From: CG2-30-36-16 sp964372115
GTDB taxonomy: Bacteria > Bacteroidota > Ignavibacteria > Ignavibacteriales > Ignavibacteriaceae
Reading direction: 5' to 3'
Length of the DNA: 64,000 nt
Assembly: GCA_964372115.1 (NCBI GenBank)
Contig: CAYJPN010000018.1
Coordinates: 39,768 to 103,767 of the forward strand
Part shown: piece by piece, positions 20,231 to 29,669 of the stretch
Layout: each line of letters begins with the position of its first letter
Position numbering within the stretch: the stretch's first letter is position 1
Notes under the pieces: generated by a model
What the model saw: only the letters and a program-made list of their open reading frames with translations
Databases searched by the model: none
Told to the model about the DNA's origin: nothing
Translations under genes and position numbers: made by a program

Positions 20231-23200
20231 ATGAAAGAAATTATGTACAATAAAATTCTTAAAATAATTTTGTTGATTTTTAGTTCTACTATTGTAATAA
20301 ATGCTCAACAAATAAATATCAACCGGATAGAGCAGATGCCAAATATTCCATCTCCTTATGAGATGAGAGATTGGAAAAAGACAGCCGCAGGTTATGATAC
20401 TCTTGTTTTTAATATTAACCTCACTGGTCAATATCTTCCGCTGATTTGGATAAATAATAACACTATTAATTATCCAGGGCATAATAGCTTTGGTCTTTAT
20501 ACGGTTGTTGGCACCACATCACCAACATCCGCGGAAGCCATAAATTTAATACCGGCAACAACCGGTGCATCATTGATAGGCATAGATAAAAGTAATCAGA
20601 ACGGATATAATTGGGCTCTGATGTGCGAGGAATATTTTAACAAAGCGAATAGCGCCGATGTTTATCTTAATCATCCTACCGGCAGCAATTGGGATGATTG
20701 GTGGTACGATGTAATGCCAAATTTATTTTTCTATCAACTGTATGATCAGTATCCCAACACAGGCGATTTTTCAAATCAATTTTTATCTGTTTCCGATAGA
20801 TGGTTGTCTGCCGTAAAAACGATGGGGGGAAGTACTACTCCCTGGCAAGTTCCAAATATGAATTACCGTGCATTTAATCTTATGACCAATGAACCACTTT
20901 CGTCGGGCGTAGTTGAACCGGAAGCTGCCGGCGCACTTGCCAACATACTTTACAGCGCGTATATAGAAACTAATAATGAAAATTACAGAATCGGCGCTGA
21001 GTGGTGCATGGAATTTCTTAATTCTTTATCTTCAAATCCTTCTTACGAATTACAATTGGCATACGGTACTTATGCAGCCGCAAGAATGAATGCAGAAGTA
21101 GGGACGACATACAATCTAACGAAAATGCTTAACTGGTGTTTTGATGTTGGCCCGCTTCGTCAATGGGGGGCAATAACCGGTACATGGGGAGGTTACGATG
21201 TCGATGGTTTAATCGGTGAAGTGAATGGCTCTAATGATTACGCATTTCTAATGAATACTTTTGAGCAGGTAGGAGCGCTTGTTCCATTAGTTCGGTATGA
21301 TGACCGTTATGCGCGCGCAATAGGTAAGTGGGTTTTGAATGCCGCAAATTCGGCGCGTTTGTTTTACACAAATTATCTCCCCGATCAGAATCAAGATAGC
21401 GAAGAATGGGCGCACCAGTATGATCCTAATTCGTATATCGGGCATGAAGCGCTTCGTCAAAATCAATTTGGGATTAGTCCTTATGCTACCGGCGATGCTA
21501 TCAGCGGAGCTTGGGGAATGACAAACCTCGCGCTGTATGGTTCATCGCACGTTGGAATATTTGGCGGCATAATTGACACCACGAGTGTTTCAATGATCTT
21601 AAAATTAGATCTACTCAAAACTGATTATTTCCATAAAGAAGCTTTTCCAAGTTTTCTTTATTATAATCCTTACCCAACAGATAAGTCGGTTCTTATAAAT
21701 GTTGGTAACAATACACACGATATTTATGATGCTGTTTCAAACACTAAAATAAAATCAGCCGTAACTGGAGAAACATCTATCACAATTCCAGCCGATTCGC
21801 CGGTTATTGCAGTAATCATTCCGGCGGGAAGTGCAATTACTTTTGAAAATGAAAAAGCATTAGTGAATAATGTAGTTATTGATTTTCATTCCGGTCAAAG
21901 TGTTTCCAACCATTCGCCCCGTATCAAGTCACTTTCTGCGGAAAAACAAATCGTCATAATAGGAGATTCTACAAAAGTTTTTTGCTCGGCAGTTGATATT
22001 GACAATGATCTGATTAACTATGAATGGTTAGTTTCCGGTGGAAGCTATTTTGGAACAGGACCGATTGTAACATGGATTACTCCTGCAACTCCGGGAAGTT
22101 ATGTAATCAAATGTATTGTCAGCGATAATAATGGCGGTATAGTCTCCGATTCTATTTTTATTGACGCTGTGGAATTTATCAATACTGCGCCGATTATACA
22201 CCGGTTAAATGCTCATCCAAGAAAAATTCATCTTGGTTCAAATACAACAATTAATTGTATTGCATCAGATGCTGATGAAGATACTTTAAGTTACAGTTGG
22301 TCAGCGAACTTTGGAACTCTAACTTCAAGCGGCGACTCCGCAAGTTGGTCCGCACCGTTCAATGCAGGCAATTATTATATTAATTGTTCTGTAACTGATG
22401 GTCGCGAAGGAATAGCGTTTGATAGTGTTAGCATTTCAGTACGCGATACTACAATTCAACAGACCGGCGAACTTGTAGCATTTTATCCTTTTTCCGGTAA
22501 TGCGAATGATGCGAGCGGGTTTAACAATAATGGAACAGTTTCGGGGGCGGCATTAATTGCGGATCGCTGGGGAAACGCAGCAAGTGCATACTCTTTTGAT
22601 GGTGTAAACGACAATATAAAAATTGTTAGCAGTTCGAGTTTGAATTTTCAAAATAGTGTGACCATTAATTTCTGGATAAAAGTCGGTGAGTTTTTCGATA
22701 GAGAGGCTTATCCTCTTTCCCACGGTAATTGGGAAAACCGGTGGAAAATTTCAATTACAAATAAACATATTAGATGGACGGTTAAAACAAATACGGGAAC
22801 GAGAGATATTGATTCGGAAACCGAATTGATTAAAAATATTCTTTATAATGTTACGGTGCTTTACGATGGAAATGATTTCGAGATTTATATTAACGGTGAA
22901 TTAGATGCATTCACTTCGCTTCAAGGATTGATAATGACAACACCGATTGATTTAATGATCGGGCAGGTGCTTCCGGGCAATACTCAATATAATTTTAAAG
23001 GAGTTTTGGATGATATCAGGATTTATAATTATGCGTTATCCTACAGTAGTATTCAATCACTCTATGATTTTGTTACTAATATTAAAGTTGAACAAGACGG
23101 GTCTGTACCTTTAAATATTGGATTGGCTCAAAACTATCCTAATCCTTTTAACAGTCAAACTAATATCCAATTTCAACTCGCCCGGCAGACAGGTGTAAAA

Positions 23201-23389
23201 ATTCAAATTTTTAATATTCTGGGGCAAAAAATAAAAACATTAGTGGATGAAGAAAAAGCGCCCGGTTATTATAGAATTAGCTGGAACGGCAAAAACGATT
23301 TCGGCGTTTCTATGAATTCGGGAATTTATTTTATAAAACTGAGCGCTGATAATTTTACAGATATAAAAAAAATGACATTACTCAAATGA
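20231..23389 (+). CDS. Secreted helical-toroid protein with Ig-like, LamG and T9SS modules
   Basis: ATG at 20231 follows AGGAG by 8 bases; a further in-frame Met upstream lacks one. The 1052-residue product has a signal peptide (about residues 1-26). Residues about 30-560 are Trp/Tyr-rich and mostly helical (NWDDWWYDVMPNLFFYQLYD, GYDVDGLIGEVNGSNDY) and look like a glycan-active toroid, but no GH or PL family could be assigned. Two PKD/Ig-like domains follow (about 575-660 and 665-750). A LamG/concanavalin-like domain (about 760-935, GELVAFYPFSGNANDASG) and a sorting module (NYPNPFNSQT) complete it. It is probably a surface enzyme on the glycan used by this locus. Confidence 0.8.
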   Translation: MKEIMYNKILKIILLIFSSTIVINAQQININRIEQMPNIPSPYEMRDWKKTAAGYDTLVFNINLTGQYLPLIWINNNTINYPGHNSFGLYTVVGTTSPTSAEAINLIPATTGASLIGIDKSNQNGYNWALMCEEYFNKANSADVYLNHPTGSNWDDWWYDVMPNLFFYQLYDQYPNTGDFSNQFLSVSDRWLSAVKTMGGSTTPWQVPNMNYRAFNLMTNEPLSSGVVEPEAAGALANILYSAYIETNNENYRIGAEWCMEFLNSLSSNPSYELQLAYGTYAAARMNAEVGTTYNLTKMLNWCFDVGPLRQWGAITGTWGGYDVDGLIGEVNGSNDYAFLMNTFEQVGALVPLVRYDDRYARAIGKWVLNAANSARLFYTNYLPDQNQDSEEWAHQYDPNSYIGHEALRQNQFGISPYATGDAISGAWGMTNLALYGSSHVGIFGGIIDTTSVSMILKLDLLKTDYFHKEAFPSFLYYNPYPTDKSVLINVGNNTHDIYDAVSNTKIKSAVTGETSITIPADSPVIAVIIPAGSAITFENEKALVNNVVIDFHSGQSVSNHSPRIKSLSAEKQIVIIGDSTKVFCSAVDIDNDLINYEWLVSGGSYFGTGPIVTWITPATPGSYVIKCIVSDNNGGIVSDSIFIDAVEFINTAPIIHRLNAHPRKIHLGSNTTINCIASDADEDTLSYSWSANFGTLTSSGDSASWSAPFNAGNYYINCSVTDGREGIAFDSVSISVRDTTIQQTGELVAFYPFSGNANDASGFNNNGTVSGAALIADRWGNAASAYSFDGVNDNIKIVSSSSLNFQNSVTINFWIKVGEFFDREAYPLSHGNWENRWKISITNKHIRWTVKTNTGTRDIDSETELIKNILYNVTVLYDGNDFEIYINGELDAFTSLQGLIMTTPIDLMIGQVLPGNTQYNFKGVLDDIRIYNYALSYSSIQSLYDFVTNIKVEQDGSVPLNIGLAQNYPNPFNSQTNIQFQLARQTGVKIQIFNILGQKIKTLVDEEKAPGYYRISWNGKNDFGVSMNSGIYFIKLSADNFTDIKKMTLLK

Positions 23390-23421
23390 GAAATGCTATA
23401 ATTTTTTGAAAGTGTTAAAAA

Positions 23422-25995
23422 ATGAAAACTAAATATTACTCAATCTGCCTGGTCTTCTTAATTGTGTTTTGTATTACCTTTAGAATTGACGGGCAAGAGA
23501 AAGATTTGCTCACAATCAATAGCGTTAAGGAAGTCGGACAAATTGAAGTGGGTGGTCCATATGTAGGCATCGAAATTCATAAAAGCTTTCCTTTGTTAAA
23601 TCGCATAAGCTTTTATTACCCGGTTGCAAACAGTATTGATATTAGCGAGGATTATTGGAAGCGTGAAAATTACAGAGTTATGTCTGTAGGATTAAAAGTT
23701 GGAAGTGCTCCAAAAAGGTTTTTGAAAAATCAAGTATATAAAGTCTCTCAAACACCATACTCTGCTTCCTTTGACGGGAAGGATGCCGGCAGTGAAATTA
23801 AAATCAAATACGAGTTTTGTAAGGATCAACCCGCGATGGTGATAACTTATGAAATTACCAATGCGGCTGCGACTGAAAAAGATTATGAAGTATATACGCG
23901 ATTAGAAACAACGCTACGTACAAGCCACACATATAATATAGTGGATAGCGCATACACAACATTTCAGGAAAACGGTTCAATAATTAGAATAAATTATCCT
24001 TATTTAGAAACAGGCGATGCGCAAGTATTTATAATGAATGCCGGGTTGAATCCTTCAAGTTTTACCACTAAAAATGAAAAGAACAGTGAATTTAAAAACC
24101 TCGATGATTGGTGGTTAAACAGTGAAAGTCCTCTTCCGGGAAAAATAATTCAAAAAGAGAACCCCGGCGAACCTGCTTCTGCGTTCATCTACAAAAAACG
24201 TTTATCTCCAGGGGCATCAATAAAAATTATCCAAATTATAGGTTCATCATTAATTTCAGAAGCAAAAGAAAAAACAGATTTCTTGATAAAAAATTATCAA
24301 TCTGAAGTTGATGCATATGAAAATTATATTATAAAAGAAGCTGTCGATAAAAATGAAATCGTTACTGGCGATAAAGACATTGATTTTACTTCTCGATGGT
24401 CAAAAGCAGTTTTAGCTGCGAATGCACATTACTTAAATGGACAGATTGTTCCAATGCCTGCTCAAGCAGAGTACAATTTCTATTTTACACACGACGCGTT
24501 ACTTACCGATCTCGCAGCGGTGAATTTTGATCTATATAGAGTTCAAAATGATTTAAGGTACATTATCAGTTTAGCTGACACCGACGGAACTATTCCTCAC
24601 GCTTATTATTGGAAAGACTCATCTTATAAAACTGAATTTGCCGGAACAGAAAACTGGAATCACTTTTGGTTTACTCTTTTGTGCGCCCGTTATTTAAGGC
24701 ATTCGGGCGATACGAAATTTGTTGAGCAACTCTATCCTTATATTGTTCATAGTATGAAAACCGCTATGAAGAATAAAGGAGAAGATGATCTCATGTGGTC
24801 ATTCAGGCCTGACTGGTGGGATATCGGACATAATTTTGGGCCACGAGCTTACATGACTATACTGGCAATCCGCGCATTGAGGGAATTTAATTTTATCTCA
24901 ACGGTCTTGCACAAAAATCAATTAGACTTAAAATCCTACGAGGAACTTGCAAACCGGATGAATAGCAAATTAATTAATAAACTTTGGGATGATAAGCTGA
25001 ATTACTTAATCAGCTATTTTGAAGATGGAAAAGAAGACCGCCATATTTATATGGGTTCTCTGCTGGCTTCGCATTTTAACTTGCTTGATATCGATAAAAA
25101 TTTGGAGTTGCTAATCACTGCAAAAGAAAAATTATTAGATGAAAAACTTGGCATCTACACCCTGTATCCAATGGATTTGCATCTGCTAATTGATTACATG
25201 AAATTCGCCGGTAATGAGGCAGGTAACCCTTATCATTATGCAAACGGCGGAATCTGGCCGCACGGTAATTCATGGTATGCTCTTGCTTTAACCAGTAACG
25301 GTTCAAACAATGATGCTTTTGATTTCATAAAAAAAACAATGACGTTGAAGGGAATAATGAACAGTCCAAACGGGCAGCCTGCTTTGTATGAATATAGGAT
25401 AAGTGATAAAACTGATCCGGCTGTTTATGGCAAGATTGATAAACCACAGTTTCTATGGGCAGGCGGTTGGTATTTTTATACTCTGTATAATTTGTTTGGT
25501 TTAAGAGAAAATGAATGGAACCTTTCATTTAATCCATTCACTCCAAAAGAATTGAACTCTGTACAATTTGAAGTTGCTATCAAAGGAGTCCCTGCAATTG
25601 TTCATGTTAGCGGAAACGGAAATACATTATCCTCAATTATATTTGACGGAAAAGAAATACCTTCAGCTATTGTCCCCGACGACATAAATGATGTAAGCAA
25701 GATTGATTTAAAATTAGGCAATGTGAAAACACCATACTTATATTCTGCAAATGCTATTGTTTTATCCCCATCCTATGATACTGAAACAAAGACCCTTGAA
25801 TTTGATCTTGAATCTTTTGAGGGTCATCTGATCAATTTGCAAATTGTCTCCCCGATGGCAAATAAAAGCATTTTTATAAATGGTAATTCTACCGGCAGTG
25901 GAATAACCGAAACAGAAAAAGACAATACATATAAAATTGTTTTAGAGCATTTTTCCGGTTTGAAAAAAAATCATTATTCAATAATATTTAAATAA
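23422..25995 (+). CDS. Secreted six-hairpin glycosidase-like protein
   Basis: This 857-residue protein has a signal peptide (to about residue 25). An N-terminal beta-sandwich (about 35-290) resembles that of GH63/GH94-type enzymes. The (alpha/alpha)6 domain lies at about 310-720. Candidate active-site segments are FYFTHDALLTDLAA, MWSFRPDWWDIGHNFG and YHYANGGIWPHGNSWYALAL; the last resembles the GG-W-P stretch of debranching and trehalase-like enzymes. A C-terminal beta domain follows. The overall plan suggests an inverting glycosidase or phosphorylase-like fold acting outside the cytoplasm. The exact family is not recognisable by eye. It lies 32 bases after the T9SS toroid protein, so the two may act on the same polymer. 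Confidence 0.75.
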   Translation: MKTKYYSICLVFLIVFCITFRIDGQEKDLLTINSVKEVGQIEVGGPYVGIEIHKSFPLLNRISFYYPVANSIDISEDYWKRENYRVMSVGLKVGSAPKRFLKNQVYKVSQTPYSASFDGKDAGSEIKIKYEFCKDQPAMVITYEITNAAATEKDYEVYTRLETTLRTSHTYNIVDSAYTTFQENGSIIRINYPYLETGDAQVFIMNAGLNPSSFTTKNEKNSEFKNLDDWWLNSESPLPGKIIQKENPGEPASAFIYKKRLSPGASIKIIQIIGSSLISEAKEKTDFLIKNYQSEVDAYENYIIKEAVDKNEIVTGDKDIDFTSRWSKAVLAANAHYLNGQIVPMPAQAEYNFYFTHDALLTDLAAVNFDLYRVQNDLRYIISLADTDGTIPHAYYWKDSSYKTEFAGTENWNHFWFTLLCARYLRHSGDTKFVEQLYPYIVHSMKTAMKNKGEDDLMWSFRPDWWDIGHNFGPRAYMTILAIRALREFNFISTVLHKNQLDLKSYEELANRMNSKLINKLWDDKLNYLISYFEDGKEDRHIYMGSLLASHFNLLDIDKNLELLITAKEKLLDEKLGIYTLYPMDLHLLIDYMKFAGNEAGNPYHYANGGIWPHGNSWYALALTSNGSNNDAFDFIKKTMTLKGIMNSPNGQPALYEYRISDKTDPAVYGKIDKPQFLWAGGWYFYTLYNLFGLRENEWNLSFNPFTPKELNSVQFEVAIKGVPAIVHVSGNGNTLSSIIFDGKEIPSAIVPDDINDVSKIDLKLGNVKTPYLYSANAIVLSPSYDTETKTLEFDLESFEGHLINLQIVSPMANKSIFINGNSTGSGITETEKDNTYKIVLEHFSGLKKNHYSIIFK

Positions 25996-26014
25996 GTTTA
26001 AAAGGCAGTTCGTT

Positions 26015-27118
26015 ATGGCAGTTGTTGAATTAAAAAACGTATCAAAAGTTTATGATAACAAGGTAAAGGTTGTTAGCAATATTACACTAACTATTAATGA
26101 TTCGGAGTTTGTAGTTCTTGTTGGACCGTCAGGCTGCGGTAAATCCACTACTCTTAGAATGATAGCCGGGCTGGAAGATATTAGTGAAGGGCAGATTTTT
26201 CTTGATAATAAACTTATTAATGATGTATCGCCGAAAGACCGTGACATCGCCATGGTATTTCAAAACTATGCTCTTTATCCTCATATGACCGTATATGATA
26301 ATATGGCATTCGGTTTAAAATTAAGAAAATATAGTAAGGAAGAGATAAAACAACGGGTTTCAGATGCAGCAAAAATTTTAGATTTAGAGGAATATCTTGA
26401 ACGAAAACCGAAAGCTCTCTCGGGGGGACAAAGGCAAAGAGTGGCTGTAGGCAGGGCTATTGTCCGCAAACCAAAAGTCTTTTTATTTGATGAACCGCTT
26501 AGTAACCTTGATGCCAAACTGAGAGTACAGATGAGAACGGAAATTTCTAAACTACATAGACAACTTGGCGCTACAATGATTTATGTTACTCACGATCAAA
26601 CTGAAGCAATGACTATGGGCGATAGAATAGTTGTAATGAAAGACGGTATCGTCCAGCAAGTTGATAACCCGATGAACTTATACAACTCCCCTGCAAATAA
26701 GTTTGTTGCCGGATTTATTGGGAGCCCGGCTATGAATTTTATTGACTTAAACCTTAGAGATGAAAATAGTCTTACTAATAAAAACGGTGAAGTGCATTTT
26801 ATTCTTTCGGGCAAAAGAAAAGATTTGCTAAAAGATTATCGGGACAAAACAATTACTATAGGAATAAGACCGGAAGATATTAGGTTAGAAAATGATTCGA
26901 GTGATTCATTTGAAATTGCAACAAAAGTTGAACTGATAGAACCTATGGGAAACGAAACATTTATCTATTTAAGAATTGAAAACTCTCAATTTATTGCACG
27001 GGTTAAATCATCAAGCAGATTGAAACTTGGGGAGGATATTAAATTGTATATTGATGCGAATAGCGTTTACTTTTTTGATAAGAAATCGGGAAATAAAATA
27101 ATTCAGAGCAATATGTAG
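26015..27118 (+). CDS. Sugar ABC transporter ATP-binding protein, MsmK/UgpC/MalK type
   Basis: This 367-residue ATPase shows Walker A GPSGCGKSTT (residues about 37-46), Q-loop MVFQNYALYPHM, signature LSGGQRQRVAVGRA, Walker B VFLFDEPLSNLD and H-loop YVTHDQTEAMT. A C-terminal TOBE region (about 240-360, IGIRPEDIRL) is typical of carbohydrate importers. It lies 13 kb from the two permeases but on the same strand in an almost gap-free run, so it most likely powers them. MsmK-type ATPases can also serve several importers. It is the last gene before the terminator at 27221. Confidence 0.93.
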   Translation: MAVVELKNVSKVYDNKVKVVSNITLTINDSEFVVLVGPSGCGKSTTLRMIAGLEDISEGQIFLDNKLINDVSPKDRDIAMVFQNYALYPHMTVYDNMAFGLKLRKYSKEEIKQRVSDAAKILDLEEYLERKPKALSGGQRQRVAVGRAIVRKPKVFLFDEPLSNLDAKLRVQMRTEISKLHRQLGATMIYVTHDQTEAMTMGDRIVVMKDGIVQQVDNPMNLYNSPANKFVAGFIGSPAMNFIDLNLRDENSLTNKNGEVHFILSGKRKDLLKDYRDKTITIGIRPEDIRLENDSSDSFEIATKVELIEPMGNETFIYLRIENSQFIARVKSSSRLKLGEDIKLYIDANSVYFFDKKSGNKIIQSNM

Positions 27119-27220
27119 AAATTGCAGCGACATTTATCGAAAGCCTGCCGAAGAGTAACTATTGAAACAGCCCCTTTTTTATTTGAAATAAAAAATGGTA
27201 GAGAAATAATGTTAAAATTA

Positions 27221-27256
27221 AAAAAGCCCGATACAATATCGGGCTTTTTCTTTTTT
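27221..27256 (+). terminator. Rho-independent terminator closing the mannoside locus
   Basis: A 13-bp perfect stem (AAAAAGCCCGATA with TATCGGGCTTTTT) around CAA is followed by CTTTTTT. It lies 102 bases after the ATPase gene and is symmetrical enough to work from the minus strand for the small gene at 27363 as well. Confidence 0.85.
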
Positions 27257-27362
27257 GCAAGGGTTGAATAAAATATTTTCAATCTTCAAAAACCTATTGC
27301 AATTATCAAACATATGTAGATGATTAAAATTCCCGAAATAAAAGCGTTGGATAAAAACAGAT

Positions 27363-27488
27363 TTACTTTGAAAGAAGACCTGTATTTTTCTTGTCGCTTT
27401 TTTTGTCTCTTTTTGCTGCCTTTTTTTCCTTCATCGTTTTTGCCGGTTCTTTTTTAGAACCCTTCTTTGTGTCTTGACCTTTACTCAT
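27363..27488 (-). CDS. Small Lys-rich cytoplasmic protein (41 residues)
   Basis: This is an unlisted short gene: start ATG (27488-27486), stop TAA (27365-27363), with AAAAGGAAAAGAG just upstream. The product begins MSKGQDTKKGSKKEPAKTMK, and about 40% of its residues are Lys. It has no membrane segment or signal peptide. Small Lys/Ala-rich proteins with the same opening (MSKG..KK..KK.PAKT.KEKKA) are familiar from Bacteroidota genomes, mostly without a known role. A broken relative lies at 43475-43573. TAGTTAACGGAC, 20 to 31 bases before its start, is shared almost exactly with csbD. A basic, stress-type nucleic-acid-binding role is only a guess. Confidence 0.7.
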   Translation of the reverse strand: MSKGQDTKKGSKKEPAKTMKEKKAAKRDKKSDKKNTGLLSK

Positions 27489-27816
27489 GGCTCTTTTCCT
27501 TTTGATATAGTTAACGGACACTTCATAAACTTAAAACAAATTCTCAATAAATTCTGAAGTGGTGTAATATAGCATAAATCAGTCAGCAATAACAATGGAA
27601 TATCTATGCGCCTGAAGAATATCTTTAATTATCGTAAAAATTTTTTGTTATGTGCGTTGATAAATGCATCATGCAAGAAGTAACATAATTTAAAGATCAT
27701 TAAAAAAATAAAATTTACTTGCAGTAATTAACCATTTATCGTTAATCATTTTCGAAACAAGTAAGTGAGTTCTTGGTTGTACTTGCAAATAAATTTGCGC
27801 GCAAAAAGCAAATCAT
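27489..27816. other. Intergenic stretch without a recognised gene
   Basis: A 328-base AT-rich gap lies between two minus-strand genes. Its left end holds the upstream region of the 41-residue Lys-rich gene. The rest shows no open frame, hairpin or repeat that I could support. Confidence 0.6.
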
Positions 27817-29298
27817 TTATAAAAACCCATTGGATATTTTTTTAAAATGAAATCCGTAAATAGTAAACAATATGGCTAACGAAAAAAGCTGCGGTTTGCG
27901 GAATAGCGTCCAGAGAAATAATTTCCAATAATAAAATCTCTCTTCGCCAACGACTCCTAATTTGAAAATTGATCTGAATAGCGCAAGCACATAATTGGGG
28001 TTTAGATGAAAAACTTTCTTTTTCTTTGGCTCAAAATCTTTAAGAAATCTCATCACCCGTTCATAAAAATATTTTGGCGAATAGATTTTATTGAGAACTT
28101 TTTGATAACCTTCGAGGAGCGCAACGGAATCCATACGGGGGACAAAATTTATGGAAAAATCGGTATTATTCCCTGTAAAATCTTTTAACATTCTTCCCTC
28201 TTTAAGCAGTCTCTTCTGAAGTTTTGTTCCTCTTGGCGCATTAAGCAATCCGACCATTGCTGTTACAATACCGCTTTGTTGTATGAACAAAGTAAGCTCT
28301 TCAAATATTTTAGGATGATCATTGTCGAACCCGACGATAAATCCCCCCTGAACTTCTAACCCGGCCTCTTGAATTTTTTTTACGCTGGCTATTAAATCGC
28401 GGTTTCTGTTTTGAGTTTTATTGCACTCAATCAGGCTTTCTTCGTTCGGCGATTCAATACCGATAAATACAGCTTCAAAACAAGCCTTTGCCATCAACTG
28501 CATCAACTCTTCATCATCGGCAAGATTTAATGATGCCTCGGTGTTAAAGTAAAACGGGCTTTTCCTCTTATTACTCCATTCTGCAATAGCAGGTAATATT
28601 TCTTTTTTTAATTTTGATTTATTGCCGATAAAATTATCATCAACAAAAAAAACAGGCCCGCGCCAGCCGGTAAAATATAATGCCTCTAATTCTGCTATAA
28701 CTTGTTCTTTTGTTTTTGTCCTTGGTTTTCTGCCGTAAAGCACTGTGATGTCGCAAAAGTCACAGTCATAAGGGCAGCCGCGCGAGTACTGAAGGTTCAT
28801 AGAAGTATAGTTATTCATTGAGACAAGATTCCAAAGAGGCAGCGGCGTATTAGATATATCTGCCCATTCATTAGAGGTGTATAAATGTTTGGGGTTTCCT
28901 TCTTTAAGATCTTTTAAAAATTGTGGGAGGGTAATTTCGGCTTCGTTAAGAATTAGATGGTCAACATTTTTATAATATTCGGGGCTGCTTGTAAATAAGG
29001 GACCCCCCGCAACAATTTTTGCGTTTAGGCTTTTGCATCTTTCAATTACCTGGTTTGCCGATTCACTTTGAACCGACATGGCGCTTATAAAAATATAATC
29101 CGCCCAGAGGATATCATCATCACACAAACTAACTGCATTCATATCAATGAGTTTATTGTTCCATTCTTTTGGCAACATCGAAGCAACAGTTAACAATCCT
29201 AAGGGCGGAAAACTAGCCTTTTTCGATACGAATTTGAGCGCGTGTTTGAAACTCCAAAACGTATCGGGATACAGTGGATAAACCATCAGTATATTCAT
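27817..29298 (-). CDS. B12-binding radical SAM protein with DUF4070-like C-terminus
   Basis: This 493-residue protein has a cobalamin-binding Rossmann-like N-terminus (about 1-150, MNILMVYPLYPDTFW and KIVAGGPLFTSSPEYY). A radical SAM core carries the CxxxCxxC cluster motif RGCPYDCDFCDI near residue 175 and the strand FFVDDNFIGNK. The C-terminal 150 residues resemble DUF4070, as in the hopanoid C2-methylase HpnP and its many relatives, and include a late hydrophobic stretch. It is likely a class B radical SAM methyltransferase of a lipid or other poorly reactive carbon. No hopanoid genes are nearby, so the HpnP reaction should not be assumed. Its ATG overlaps the stop of a 64-residue frame upstream. 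Confidence 0.85.
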   Translation of the reverse strand: MNILMVYPLYPDTFWSFKHALKFVSKKASFPPLGLLTVASMLPKEWNNKLIDMNAVSLCDDDILWADYIFISAMSVQSESANQVIERCKSLNAKIVAGGPLFTSSPEYYKNVDHLILNEAEITLPQFLKDLKEGNPKHLYTSNEWADISNTPLPLWNLVSMNNYTSMNLQYSRGCPYDCDFCDITVLYGRKPRTKTKEQVIAELEALYFTGWRGPVFFVDDNFIGNKSKLKKEILPAIAEWSNKRKSPFYFNTEASLNLADDEELMQLMAKACFEAVFIGIESPNEESLIECNKTQNRNRDLIASVKKIQEAGLEVQGGFIVGFDNDHPKIFEELTLFIQQSGIVTAMVGLLNAPRGTKLQKRLLKEGRMLKDFTGNNTDFSINFVPRMDSVALLEGYQKVLNKIYSPKYFYERVMRFLKDFEPKKKKVFHLNPNYVLALFRSIFKLGVVGEERFYYWKLFLWTLFRKPQLFSLAILFTIYGFHFKKISNGFL

Positions 29299-29489
29299 TT
29301 AGGGGACCTTACTAATACTTCTTTACAAAACAGCTCTGCAATTGAAATGAACAATTGGCAAAACACGCAAACTGTTCTCTTGTTTAACGATTTTGTTTTC
29401 CAGAATTGACTTTCTTTCACAAAATCAATTTTATGTTTTAACCGGATAACAAATTTATCTTCCTTTGAAGAAATGCTTACAAGTATCAT
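29295..29489 (-). CDS. Possible small protein coupled to the radical SAM gene (64 residues)
   Basis: This frame ends in TGA overlapping the radical SAM start as ATGA, the usual sign of translational coupling. The product is basic with a hydrophobic middle (VCVFCQLFISIAELF) and no recognised domain. Against it, no ribosome site precedes the ATG. A copy of the nine-fold intergenic element lies 63 to 107 bases before its start, which would fit a transcript beginning here. It may be a true leader gene or simply the 5' untranslated region. Confidence 0.35.
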   Translation of the reverse strand: MILVSISSKEDKFVIRLKHKIDFVKESQFWKTKSLNKRTVCVFCQLFISIAELFCKEVLVRSPK

Positions 29490-29551
29490 TTTTTTATAAC
29501 AAGAGAATATTAGTATTAATCCGATGCTATATTCCGAAGTTTTTAGGAAAC

Positions 29552-29596
29552 ATTCAATCGATCTTTGGGATGAAAAAAGGATTAGTTCTTTTGGAT
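29552..29596 (-). promoter_or_regulatory. Recurrent intergenic element, copy A
   Basis: The plus strand reads ATTCAATCG-ATCTTTGGGATG, then AAAAAAGGATTAGTTC and TTTTGGAT. It matches copy I (56681) along almost the whole length, including the TTAGTTCTTTTGGAT right arm that replaces CTACATCCCTT of other copies. It lies upstream of the 64-residue frame and the radical SAM gene. Confidence 0.6.
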
Positions 29597-29669
29597 GATA
29601 TTTTCAAATATTCACTACTAAATTCTGTATAGTTTGATGTGAAATAGGATGAAAATAAAATCTGATTAA

